Below are positions 14,350 through 22,292 of a stretch of DNA of 41,141 bases, piece after piece. The stretch is from positions 1-41,141 of the forward strand of contig CAMDWJ010000036.1 in the NCBI GenBank assembly GCA_945877815.1. Direction: 5' to 3'. The DNA comes from Caenispirillum bisanense (GTDB lineage Bacteria > Pseudomonadota > Alphaproteobacteria > Rhodospirillales > UBA2165). Below the pieces are notes generated by a model, which searched no databases, had not been told where the DNA came from, and was given only the letters and a program-made list of their open reading frames with translations. The position numbers and the translations under genes were made by a program. Numbering within the stretch: position 1 is the stretch's first letter; the number at the start of each line of letters is the position of its first letter.

Positions 14350-15885
14350 ATGAATCGTTTGAGCTATGCTTTGTTGGCTGTGTGCGCCCTTGCCGTGGCG
14401 ACACCTGCGGTCGCGCAGAAATCCAAGGACACCATGCGGTTGGCGTTCTACCAGCCCGTCCGCCTGGTCGATTCTTATTACGAAGCCGGTCCCGAGGGCA
14501 CGGTGGCGAGCCGCATGGTGTTCGATACGCTCGTCAATTACGACGAGGAAAAGAAGCAGTACATTGCTGGTGCGTCGTCGTCATGGAAGCAGGTCGATGA
14601 CCTGACCATGGAATTCAAACTGACTCCCGGTATGTCCTTTTCAGATGGACAGCCCGTCACCATCGACGACATGGAATACACCTTCCAATTCATGATGGAC
14701 CCGACAGCGAAGTATCGCTTCCAGGATACGCGCATCGGCTGGTTCGATAAGTTCGAGAAGGTCGATGCAACGACCTTCCGCCTGAAATCCAAGGAGCCGA
14801 TGGCGGTCTTCCTGGGCAAGCTGACGCAGTTCCCGTCGGTCATTCCGAAGCATATTCATTCAAAACTCGATAAGCGCGAGTTCTTCGGTAACAAGCCGAC
14901 CGGCAGTGGACCTTACAAAGTGGTTAGCATCGATGACCAGGCCGGCATCTTGATGGAGCGTTTCGATGGATACAAATACGGCAACGTCGGTAAGCCGGCC
15001 GGGCAGGTCAAATTCATCAAGGTCGATCCGGTCTTCAATGCCCAGACGCAGACCGCCCGCATGTTGCGCGGCGATCAGGACATCATGTATTCGATCGATC
15101 GCGATTTGGCTGAGAATTTCTCCAAGAACCCGGCCTTCCAGGTTCATGTCGCCGATTCGGTGTCGTTCAACTTCCTGAAGCTCGACGTTAAGGCGCGCTC
15201 GGGCAACAAGATCTTCACCGACAAGCGCATGCGCCAGGCGGTGATGCACGCGATCGACCGCAACAATCTGCGTGGGCTGCTGCATCCGACGGTCGCCGGT
15301 TTGACGCCGCTCGCCACGGTCTGCTCGCCGCTGATCAAATATTGCGACTCGTCCTCGCCGTTGCCGGAATACGATCCGGCGAAAGCTAAGAAGCTGATGG
15401 CGGAAGCGGGCTATGGTAACGGCTTCGATATGCCCATTCTCACCTGGGGTGAAGGCCGCAGTGCAGCCGAAGCCGTCGCGGGCATGTGGCAAAAGGTCGG
15501 TATCAACGCCAGCGTCGAAACGGCGCCGTTCCCTGTGTTCGTCAAGAAGCGCATCGATGGCGTGCCGGCGATCATCACCTTGTGGGATAACTCGGTCGGC
15601 CAGCCTGATCTCGACAATACGGCCGAATATTATTTCCTGCCGAACGTACGCAACTACAGCGAAGACCCGGATCTTCTGAAGTGGTCGCTCGATGCGCGTA
15701 GTGAGCTTGACGAGAAGAAGCGCGCGGCGATCTACAAGGCGATGTTCAACAAGTCGAATGAGGAAGCCTACCTGATGCCGCTGAATCGCATCCCCGCCAT
15801 GGTGCTGGCGCAAAAGGACGTCGAGTTGCTGGGCGGCCACAAGCACCCTTACGGGTTCGAACTCAACCGCGTGAAGTTCAAGTAG
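14350..15885 (+). CDS. ABC transporter solute-binding protein, family 5 (peptide/opine/nickel type)
   Basis: A 511-residue exported protein with a signal peptide (NRLSYALLAVCALAVATPAVAQ) and the SBP family 5 body: the early segment VASRMVFDTLVNYDEEKK, LTPGMSFSDGQPVTIDDMEYTFQ, and the later GSGPYKV and RMRQAVMHAIDR blocks. The ATG at 14350 is supported by GGGAGGA (14338-14344). Such receptors feed Dpp/Opp-type ABC permeases. No permease or ATPase gene is adjacent, and a strong terminator follows directly, so the receptor is transcribed alone. Its position downstream of the ThDP enzyme suggests that it captures a precursor of the pathway, but the ligand is unknown. Confidence 0.9.
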   Translation: MNRLSYALLAVCALAVATPAVAQKSKDTMRLAFYQPVRLVDSYYEAGPEGTVASRMVFDTLVNYDEEKKQYIAGASSSWKQVDDLTMEFKLTPGMSFSDGQPVTIDDMEYTFQFMMDPTAKYRFQDTRIGWFDKFEKVDATTFRLKSKEPMAVFLGKLTQFPSVIPKHIHSKLDKREFFGNKPTGSGPYKVVSIDDQAGILMERFDGYKYGNVGKPAGQVKFIKVDPVFNAQTQTARMLRGDQDIMYSIDRDLAENFSKNPAFQVHVADSVSFNFLKLDVKARSGNKIFTDKRMRQAVMHAIDRNNLRGLLHPTVAGLTPLATVCSPLIKYCDSSSPLPEYDPAKAKKLMAEAGYGNGFDMPILTWGEGRSAAEAVAGMWQKVGINASVETAPFPVFVKKRIDGVPAIITLWDNSVGQPDLDNTAEYYFLPNVRNYSEDPDLLKWSLDARSELDEKKRAAIYKAMFNKSNEEAYLMPLNRIPAMVLAQKDVELLGGHKHPYGFELNRVKFK

Positions 15886-15907
15886 CATCGGTACCGGTGA
15901 AACAATG

Positions 15908-15940
15908 AACCGGCGGCCCGTGGGCCGCCGGTTTTCTTTT
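15908..15940 (+). terminator. Strong intrinsic terminator
   Basis: A perfect 12-bp GC-rich stem (AACCGGCGGCCC at 15908-15919 and its complement at 15922-15933), separated by only two bases so that the loop must open slightly, followed by TTTCTTTT. Ends the solute-binding-protein transcript. Confidence 0.9.
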
Positions 15941-15991
15941 GGCCCGTCTTCTGTGATCGTGTACTTACGCGCGCGCGGCCAGGGAATCGGA

Positions 15992-16462
15992 ATGGACACT
16001 GACAATAAGGGCGAGCCGGCATTACCGTCGTCCGAAAGCATTGGCTTTCTGATCCGCGATTCGACGCTACTGTTGCAAAAGCTGTTGCGCACCTATCTTG
16101 CGGTACACGACATCTCGACCGCGCAATGGTTTCTGCTGCGTGTTTTGTGGGAAGAAGAGGGCCTGTCGCAACGCGAATTGTCCGAGCGCGTGAATACCAC
16201 CGAACCCACCACGCAAAGCGCGCTGCTTCGCATGGAACGGCAAGGGATCATCCGGCGTGCGAAAAATCCCGACGATCGCCGCGCCAATCGCATCTATCTC
16301 ACGCCGAAGGGCCGCAAGCTCGAGGCCAAACTGATCCCCTATGCTATCGAGGTGGTGAACGTCGCCGCCCAGAGTCTGAGCGTGGATGAACTCGCGACGT
16401 TGAAGCGGCTGATCAACCGGGTCCGCAGCAATCTTCTCGAGGCGACGAAAAAGGCCGACTGA
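15992..16462 (+). CDS. MarR-family transcriptional regulator
   Basis: A 156-residue winged-helix protein: dimerisation helix near the N-terminus, then DISTAQWFLLRVLWEEEGLSQ, recognition-helix region LSERVNTTEPTTQSALLRME and the wing RAKNPDDRRANRIYLTPKG, all typical of MarR/SlyA regulators of aromatic catabolism. ATG 15992 is preferred, with AGGGA upstream; an ATG at 15905 falls inside the preceding terminator and would add sequence without family support. It sits between the ABC receptor and the cyclodeaminase/bicupin genes. The SlyA-like palindromes at 11319-11330, 14241-14254 and 27865-27876 are plausible targets (inference). The ligand is unknown. Confidence 0.9.
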   Translation: MDTDNKGEPALPSSESIGFLIRDSTLLLQKLLRTYLAVHDISTAQWFLLRVLWEEEGLSQRELSERVNTTEPTTQSALLRMERQGIIRRAKNPDDRRANRIYLTPKGRKLEAKLIPYAIEVVNVAAQSLSVDELATLKRLINRVRSNLLEATKKAD

Positions 16463-16581
16463 GGGCGGGTGCCCGTCGCGGAACTGCCGGTTCTGCGAGG
16501 CGGGCTAACCGGCCGCGCCGAGGCTGCGCTTGTCCACACATCGCCCTAACGCTAAGGTTTCTAAGTAATTTGGTGTCGCCG

Positions 16582-17592
16582 ATGACCCATGGGCCGATTT
16601 GGTTGAGTGAAGCCGACGTTACCGCCTCGATCGATCTCGGGGCGGCAATTGGCGCGCTCGCGCGCGTGCTGGCGGCCGAGGCCGATGGCAAGGCACAGAA
16701 CATGCAGAAAACCCTCACCATGGTCGGCGCCAACGACGCGCTGCAGGCGATCGGCGGATCGGTCGCGGCCGAAGGGCTGTGCGGCACCAAGACGTGGGTC
16801 AACGTCGCCGGAAAATCGCAGACGATCCTGGTGCTCTTTTCGCTCACTGACGGCTCGTTGCGCGCGGTGATCGAGGCGACCGCTTTGGGCCAAATCCGCA
16901 CCGCGGCGATGAGCGGTGTCGGCACCGATTGGATGGCGCAGGAAGGTGCGACCGAGCTGGCGATCATCGGTACCGGCAAGCAGGCCTTGCCGCAGATCGC
17001 GGCGGTGGCGGCGGTTCGCCCCCTCAAACGCGTGCGCATCTTCAGCCGGACCGAGGCCAGCCGTCTCGCCTTGGCGAACGCCGTACGATCCAAGTTTCCC
17101 GAGATTGAGGTTGTGGCGGCGACGAGCCTGCAAGGCGCGGTCGAAGGTGCGCCCATCGTCACGCTGTGCACCAACGCGACCGAGCCGTTCTTCACGAGCG
17201 CAATGGCGGGGCACGGAACTCATATCAATGCGGTCGGCGCGATCGTGCCGGCGCGCTCCGAATTCACGGGCGATATTTTTCCGCGCTGCGCGGAGATCGC
17301 CGTCGATACGCTGGACGGCGTGAAGGAACTCTCGCGCGAGTTCATCGATTATTTCGGCGGCGGCCAGGCGTCGTGGGATCGTGTGCGCCCGATCTCTCAG
17401 CTCATTCGCGCCGGTCGGCGTCGCCCGGCCAACGCGGACCTCACCCTGTTCAAGCCGATGGGAGTCGGGATCGCCGATCTTGCCGTCGCCGTCGAAGTCC
17501 TCAAGCGGAGCGAGGCCCGCGCGCTCGGCCACGCACTTCCCGAACGTATTCGCATGGATCTACCGCTGCGCACCCAAAAGGCAGCCGAGTGA
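16582..17592 (+). CDS. Ornithine cyclodeaminase / mu-crystallin family protein
   Basis: A protein of about 336 residues with the family order: N-terminal LSEADV, then QTILVLFSLTDGSLRAVIEATALGQIRTAAMSGVGTDWMA, then the NAD(P)-binding motif LAIIGTGKQALPQI (GxGxxA), and HINAVGA plus D/E-rich loops toward the end. Members include ornithine cyclodeaminase, alanine dehydrogenase and delta1-pyrroline-2-carboxylate reductase. The alternatives cannot be separated here. ATG 16582 is taken as start; TTG 16570 and GTG 16573 in frame are possible because no clear ribosome-binding site decides. It is followed 12 bases later by a bicupin gene with a strong AAGGAGAG site, so the two form an operon. Confidence 0.85.
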   Translation: MTHGPIWLSEADVTASIDLGAAIGALARVLAAEADGKAQNMQKTLTMVGANDALQAIGGSVAAEGLCGTKTWVNVAGKSQTILVLFSLTDGSLRAVIEATALGQIRTAAMSGVGTDWMAQEGATELAIIGTGKQALPQIAAVAAVRPLKRVRIFSRTEASRLALANAVRSKFPEIEVVAATSLQGAVEGAPIVTLCTNATEPFFTSAMAGHGTHINAVGAIVPARSEFTGDIFPRCAEIAVDTLDGVKELSREFIDYFGGGQASWDRVRPISQLIRAGRRRPANADLTLFKPMGVGIADLAVAVEVLKRSEARALGHALPERIRMDLPLRTQKAAE

Positions 17593-17604
17593 AGGAGAGT
17601 TAAG

Positions 17605-18708
17605 ATGAGCCAAAGCCCGTTCCTGGATCGTAGCGGCTGGACTCCCGAGCCTTTGGATTTGTGGGAACCGATCCTTATCACCAAGGAGGAAATCGACGCG
17701 GAGATCGAACGGCTCGCCTCCATTGCGCGCCCAGCTAACGGACGCCGCCAGTCGCTGATCGTGCATCCGCGCTGGAACGAGCTCGGCGTCGGTCCGGGTC
17801 TCAATCCGGGCGTGCGCGTCACATTGGAGGTGCTGAAGCCCGGCGAGGAAACCGCGCCGATCCGTCACAATTCGACCCAGATCAATTTCTGCATCAAGGG
17901 TTCGGGCTCCACCATCATCAACGGCAAGCGTATCAAATACGGACTTTACGATACCTGGAACTTTCCCTCGATGGCGACCTATCGCCACATCAACGATTCC
18001 AACGATCTGCATGTCCGCTTCTGCTATTCCAACGCGCCGCTGCTTGAAAAACTGAACGTCCATATCGTCGAGGACGCCCCGCAAGAACCGCCCTTGCATG
18101 TCGTCGAGGAAAAAGAAGAAGCGAAAGCCCAGGAGAGCATCGCCAAGATCGTGCCACTCGGCGACGAGGGCGCGTTCCTCATGCCCTATGAAGTGCTGAT
18201 CAATCCCGAACCGGTGGAATCGAAAATCCTGCATTGGCCGTGGCAGGGATTGAAGGGTGAACTCGACAAGCTGGGCGGGCTCGACAAGAATTATCGCGGG
18301 CGTCGCCTCTATATGATGTGGAACCCGGCGACCGGGCGCCACAACGGCATCACGCCGAATTTCTTCGCCACCATCACCATCCGGCCGGCGGGCATCGTCG
18401 ATCGGCCGCATCGCCATACCTCGGCGGCGATCAATTACTATTTCCAGGGCAGCGGCCATTCGGTGGTCGAAAAGAAGCGTTACGACTGGAAGGCCGGCGA
18501 CTTGATGCTCTCGGCGCCGGGCTGGGGCATCCACAATCACGCCTCGCACGACGAGCCAGTCTACGAGCTGACGGTGCAGGACCAGCCGCTGATGATCTAC
18601 ATGGAATCGCTGCTGTGGCAGGAAGATCTCAAAAAGCCGTGGCGCGTGCTCGGCACCGAGGCCGGGTTCGAGACCAACGCGGAGGCATTGAAGCGGAAAG
18701 CGTCCTAG
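17605..18708 (+). CDS. Bicupin, gentisate 1,2-dioxygenase-like
   Basis: A 367-residue two-domain cupin. N-terminal domain: PIRHNSTQINFCIKGSG and a second motif TYRHIN; C-terminal domain: RPHRHTSAAINYYFQGSG (HxH) and GWGIHNHAS. The HRHTxxAIxxxxxGxG block is close to the metal site of gentisate/1-hydroxy-2-naphthoate-type ring-cleaving dioxygenases, where three histidines bind Fe(II). In the N-terminal domain the first His of HxH is isoleucine, so only the C-terminal site looks complete. ATG 17605 follows AAGGAGAG. It is transcribed with the cyclodeaminase-family gene and converges with another cupin gene seven bases away. Confidence 0.8.
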   Translation: MSQSPFLDRSGWTPEPLDLWEPILITKEEIDAEIERLASIARPANGRRQSLIVHPRWNELGVGPGLNPGVRVTLEVLKPGEETAPIRHNSTQINFCIKGSGSTIINGKRIKYGLYDTWNFPSMATYRHINDSNDLHVRFCYSNAPLLEKLNVHIVEDAPQEPPLHVVEEKEEAKAQESIAKIVPLGDEGAFLMPYEVLINPEPVESKILHWPWQGLKGELDKLGGLDKNYRGRRLYMMWNPATGRHNGITPNFFATITIRPAGIVDRPHRHTSAAINYYFQGSGHSVVEKKRYDWKAGDLMLSAPGWGIHNHASHDEPVYELTVQDQPLMIYMESLLWQEDLKKPWRVLGTEAGFETNAEALKRKAS

Positions 18709-18715
18709 GCGCAGC

Positions 18716-19270
18716 CTATTTCTTCCAGGGTACCTCGGCGCCGACCAGGATGAAGGCGATCATGCAGGGCTGATCGCCGCGATTAGCCCAGGCATGATAG
18801 GTCCCCTGCATGACGACGACATCGCCGGTTTTCAGATGCGTTTCCGATTCGTCGTCGAGCAACATATAAACTTCGCCCGACAGAACCAGCGCGTAATCGA
18901 CGCTTTCTGTTCGGTGCATGCCGGGATGGCGTGAGGTCAGATCGTGCTGCAGGTTCGACGGTGCATGTGCCGCTTCGTTGGCGCGGGCTGCCCGAATGGC
19001 GGCCAATTGTTCCGGCGTGCGATGGGCTCCCGCCGGTATTTCGAGGATGCGCAGGATCGTGCCGTGGATTGGCGGCGTGATTCCGATCTCGCGATCGGCC
19101 AGGTCCTTGTCCGACAATTTGGCCGGCGCCGTGTCGGTGACCCATAGGAGGGTGGAGACAAGCCCGGTCCCGGGGCGCACCTTCGCGTTAGGTGCGTCGC
19201 CGTCCATCAGCACCACGGCTTTGCCGGCCTTATTGTGCCCCGTCACGACGCGTCGGATTTTTTTCGGCAT
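18716..19270 (-). CDS. Small cupin-domain protein
   Basis: A 184-residue protein with a C-terminal cupin: GMHRTESVDYALVLSGEVYMLLD, LKTGDVVVMQGTYHAWANRG. This HRTxSVDYxxVLSGE / GTxHAWxN pattern is a common, functionally uncharacterised cupin subfamily that often sits next to catabolic genes. The N-terminal 80 residues (RRVVTGHNKAGKAVVLMDGDAP) also fit this subfamily. ATG 19268-19270 with AGGAAG upstream. It is convergent with the bicupin gene and divergent from the molybdenum hydroxylase genes. Confidence 0.75.
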   Translation of the reverse strand: MPKKIRRVVTGHNKAGKAVVLMDGDAPNAKVRPGTGLVSTLLWVTDTAPAKLSDKDLADREIGITPPIHGTILRILEIPAGAHRTPEQLAAIRAARANEAAHAPSNLQHDLTSRHPGMHRTESVDYALVLSGEVYMLLDDESETHLKTGDVVVMQGTYHAWANRGDQPCMIAFILVGAEVPWKK

Positions 19271-19426
19271 TTCGGTCTTCCTGATTTAGCGGCCCTTGTT
19301 AACGCCTCGATTCGCGATCCGAGGCCTTGATTTTCCTCACGCTATTGTTCCGGGTCACGGCGGGCAACCCCATGATCCGCATCCCGCCGCAGTTTGCCGG
19401 TCGTCGTTTGGGCCCGGCGATTTTCG

Positions 19427-19534
19427 TTGAGCGGAAACTTTGACCGTGCCTATACTTTTTACAACGACAACGCGCAGAAATAATGCGCCGTAAAACGGGG
19501 AGAAATATCAGGGCAGGTATCGCCCGTTTCTCCC
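19427..19534 (+). promoter_or_regulatory. Promoter and leader hairpin upstream of the molybdenum hydroxylase genes
   Basis: TTGAGC (19427-19432), 18 bases, TATACT (19451-19456) is a good sigma70-type promoter, giving a leader of roughly 105 bases. Within it, GGGAGAAA (19498-19505) pairs with TTTCTCCC (19527-19534), and inside that GGGC (19511-19514) pairs with GCCC (19522-19525) around a 7-base loop. The stem ends about 20 bases before the ribosome-binding site (GGGAGA), which itself repeats the left-arm sequence. Confidence 0.5.
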
Positions 19535-19567
19535 TATGAGGCTTACTTCGAATTGGGAGATTCACCG

Positions 19568-20020
19568 ATGGTAGCTTTCATGATTAACGGGAAGTCGACA
19601 AATGTCGACGCACCCAATGACACGCCGTTGTTATGGGTAATCCGCGAACATCTTAAATTGACGGGCACGAAATTCGGGTGCGGTGCGGGCTTGTGCGGCG
19701 CGTGCACGGTGCATCTTGAAGGCCAAGCGGTGCGCAGCTGCCAGACCGAGCTTTCGCAGGTTGCCGGCAAAGCGGTCAACACGATCGAATCGCTCTCGGC
19801 CAAGGGCGAACACAAATTGCAAAAGGCGTGGGTAGCCGAACAGGTGCCGCAATGCGGCTACTGCCAGTCCGGCCAGATCATGCAGGCCGCTACACTGCTT
19901 GCCGCGAACCCGAAGCCGACGCGGGCGCAGATCGTCGAGCATATGAACGGCAATATCTGCCGCTGCGGCACTTACGGCCGCATCGTCAAAGCCATCCAAC
20001 GCGCATCGAAGGAGGCATAG
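19568..20020 (+). CDS. Molybdenum hydroxylase iron-sulfur subunit (isoquinoline 1-oxidoreductase alpha type)
   Basis: A 150-residue two-cluster [2Fe-2S] protein. Plant-ferredoxin-type cluster: [16 protein letters not shown] with a further Cys in VRSC; the second, four-helix-type cluster: [11 protein letters not shown] and [11 protein letters not shown]. This is the small subunit of two-component aldehyde/isoquinoline oxidoreductases, which passes electrons from the Mo site. The N-terminal [29 protein letters not shown] is also typical. ATG 19568 with GGGAGA upstream. The large subunit gene starts three bases after its stop, with GGAGG inside the end of this gene, so the pair is coupled. Confidence 0.95.
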   Translation: MVAFMINGKSTNVDAPNDTPLLWVIREHLKLTGTKFGCGAGLCGACTVHLEGQAVRSCQTELSQVAGKAVNTIESLSAKGEHKLQKAWVAEQVPQCGYCQSGQIMQAATLLAANPKPTRAQIVEHMNGNICRCGTYGRIVKAIQRASKEA

Positions 20021-20022
20021 AA

Positions 20023-22233
20023 ATGAACTCCTTCATCAACGACACCGACGTTTCCCGCCGTGGATTCCTGGCGGGGTCGACCGGCCTTGTCTTCTCGATC
20101 ACCGTGGGGGGATGGCTGACCGCCAAATCCGAAACGGTTCTCGCGCAGAGCGGGCGTTCCAACATCACAGCTTGGGTGAAGATCGGCAACGACGGCTCGA
20201 TCCTGATCTACGCGCCGGCGGCCGAGATGGGCCAAGGGGTGAATACCGCGCTGCCGCAAATCTTGGCAGAGGAGCTGGATGCGGATTGGTCGAAGGTCGT
20301 CGTCGAGCAATCGCCTCACGATGCCAAGACTTATGGGAATCCGGGCTTCGGTGGCGGTCTGACCACCGTCGCGTCCAGGAGCGTGAGCGGCTACCATGAC
20401 AAGATCCGCCTCGCGGGCGCGCAGGCACGTCGCGTGCTGATGGATGCGGCCGCCGTGAAGTGGGGCGTTCCGATTGCGGAACTCACGACCCAACCCAGCA
20501 TGGTCGTGCATGCGAAATCGAATCGGAAGATGAGCTACGGCGAGATCGCGAGCTTCGCCAAGATGCCTGATGCCTTGCTTGAGATCACGCCGGCCGACCT
20601 CAAGAAGCCGGCCAACTACCGGATTGTCGGGAAAAGTGTCACGCGCGTAGATATGAAGGAAAAATCGACCGGTCAGTACCAATACGGCATGGATGTCCAG
20701 GTTCCGGGCATGCTGTACGCGGCGGTCGCCCGCACGCCGGTCGAAGGCGCCACCGTCGAGTCAGTCAAGGACGAGGCGGCGAAGAAGGTGCCGGGCATCG
20801 TTGGCGTCATCACATTGAAGGACGCGGTCGGCGTCATCGGCTCCAGCGTCGAAGCGACCAAGAAGGCCAAGGCGTTGCTGGAGATCAAATGGACGGCGGG
20901 CAAGCTTACTGGTTATGACAGCGGCAAGACGATGGCCGATTACGTCAAACGCGCCACCGACCTGAACGATAAGGGCTTGGTCTATAACCAGGTCGGCGAC
21001 GCGCCGGCGGCGATGAAGGGCGCGGCCAAGGTTTATAAGGCCGACTTTACGTCGGATTATGCCTATCACGCCCAGATGGAACCCATGAACGTTACCGCGA
21101 AGGTGGATGACGACGGCATGGGCGCCGACGTGTGGGTGGGCACGCAAGCCCCCGATTTGCTGGCCGGTGTCGCGGCCGGCGTGCTCGGCACCAAGCCGCC
21201 GCAAATCCGCATCCATCAAACCGGCATGGGCGGCGGCTTCGGCCGGCGCATCTATCCCGATCACGTGGCTTACGCGCTGCTGTTATCCAAGGCATCCAAG
21301 AAGCCCGTGAAGGTGATCTGGAGCCGCGAGGACGATGTGGCTGCGGGCAAGCTGCGCCCGATGACGGCGCATCATCTCGAAGCGGGCGTGGACAAAGACG
21401 GCAAGATCGTCGCCTGGCACCATCGCCTGGTCGGTGAAGCGGTGATCGGCTACACCGGCCCGCCGCAGCGTCTCGCCGCCGCTAAGGGTCTGGACGATCT
21501 GACGATGGAGGGATCGAAGTTCGATTACGAAATCCCCAACCAGTTCGTCGAATTCGTGCGTGCCCGCGAAGGCAACGAGGCCGCACTTGCCGCCTGGCGC
21601 GCCATTGGCTCCGGTTACAACAAGTTCGTGATCGAAGCCTTCCTGGACGAAATCGCGGCCGATCAGAAGAAAGACCCGATCGCCTTCCACATGGCGCTTC
21701 TTGAAAAGGATGCGCGAGCGCGCAAGGTGATCGAGACGGTGGCCAAGATGTCCAATTGGTCGAAGAAACGCGAGGGCACCTACATCGGCTTCGCGTTCAA
21801 TCACGTCTGGAGCACGCCGGCCGCAGCCGTCCTCGAAATCTCGCTCAACAAGTCGAATGGCGAGGTCAAACTGCACAACATGTGGTCGGCGGTGAATCCC
21901 GGTCTGGTCATCAGCCCGGACGGCACCAAGGCCCAGATGGAAAGTAACCTGATCTTCGGCCTCAGCCAGGCGTTGAAGGAACGCATAACCTATACCGGTG
22001 GTGCTATCGATCAATCGAATTTCCACGATTACGAACTGATCCGTATGGCCGATGTGCCCGAAGTTTTCGTCGAGGTTATTTCTTCACCAAATGAAAAGCC
22101 GACAGCCATGGGCGAAGTTGGCCTGCCGTTGGTCGGCGGCTGCGTTGCCAATGCACTCTACAAGGCGACCGGCAAGCGCATGCGCGCGATGCCCTTCACG
22201 CCGGACCGGGTGATGGCCGCGCTCAAAGCCTAG
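20023..22233 (+). CDS. Molybdenum hydroxylase large subunit (isoquinoline 1-oxidoreductase beta type), Tat-exported
   Basis: A 736-residue molybdopterin-binding subunit. A twin-arginine signal (SRRGFLAGSTGLVFS) lies at residues 11-25, showing folded export with the small subunit carried along. Cofactor loops include EMGQGVNTALPQILAEEL, TGMGGGFGRRIYPDHV and the C-terminal GEVGLPLVGGCVANAL with the active-site glutamate. Enzymes of this kind hydroxylate N-heteroaromatics or oxidise aldehydes using water. ATG 20023 follows GGAGG of the upstream gene. No CoxD/XdhC-type maturation factor or cytochrome partner is adjacent. A bidirectional terminator ends the unit. A periplasmic hydroxylase of N-heterocycles or aldehydes would feed products to the receptors in this region (inference). 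Confidence 0.92.
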   Translation: MNSFINDTDVSRRGFLAGSTGLVFSITVGGWLTAKSETVLAQSGRSNITAWVKIGNDGSILIYAPAAEMGQGVNTALPQILAEELDADWSKVVVEQSPHDAKTYGNPGFGGGLTTVASRSVSGYHDKIRLAGAQARRVLMDAAAVKWGVPIAELTTQPSMVVHAKSNRKMSYGEIASFAKMPDALLEITPADLKKPANYRIVGKSVTRVDMKEKSTGQYQYGMDVQVPGMLYAAVARTPVEGATVESVKDEAAKKVPGIVGVITLKDAVGVIGSSVEATKKAKALLEIKWTAGKLTGYDSGKTMADYVKRATDLNDKGLVYNQVGDAPAAMKGAAKVYKADFTSDYAYHAQMEPMNVTAKVDDDGMGADVWVGTQAPDLLAGVAAGVLGTKPPQIRIHQTGMGGGFGRRIYPDHVAYALLLSKASKKPVKVIWSREDDVAAGKLRPMTAHHLEAGVDKDGKIVAWHHRLVGEAVIGYTGPPQRLAAAKGLDDLTMEGSKFDYEIPNQFVEFVRAREGNEAALAAWRAIGSGYNKFVIEAFLDEIAADQKKDPIAFHMALLEKDARARKVIETVAKMSNWSKKREGTYIGFAFNHVWSTPAAAVLEISLNKSNGEVKLHNMWSAVNPGLVISPDGTKAQMESNLIFGLSQALKERITYTGGAIDQSNFHDYELIRMADVPEVFVEVISSPNEKPTAMGEVGLPLVGGCVANALYKATGKRMRAMPFTPDRVMAALKA

Positions 22234-22251
22234 AACATCTTATCCAAAAGG

Positions 22252-22292
22252 AAGGGGCCGCGAGGGAAACCTCGCGGCCCTTTTTCTTTTTT
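22252..22292 (+). terminator. Intrinsic terminator between convergent genes
   Basis: A perfect 11-bp stem (GGGCCGCGAGG 22255-22265, GAAA loop, CCTCGCGGCCC 22270-22280) followed by T5-C-T6. It ends the molybdenum hydroxylase operon. On the other strand the stem is followed by a weaker T-containing stretch, so it may also serve the convergent ThDP enzyme gene. Confidence 0.9.

Noticed and set aside
15905-15991. Upstream ATG giving a longer MarR protein
   Set aside because: The extension is encoded by the terminator hairpin of the previous gene and has no family similarity; ATG 15992 has a ribosome-binding site.
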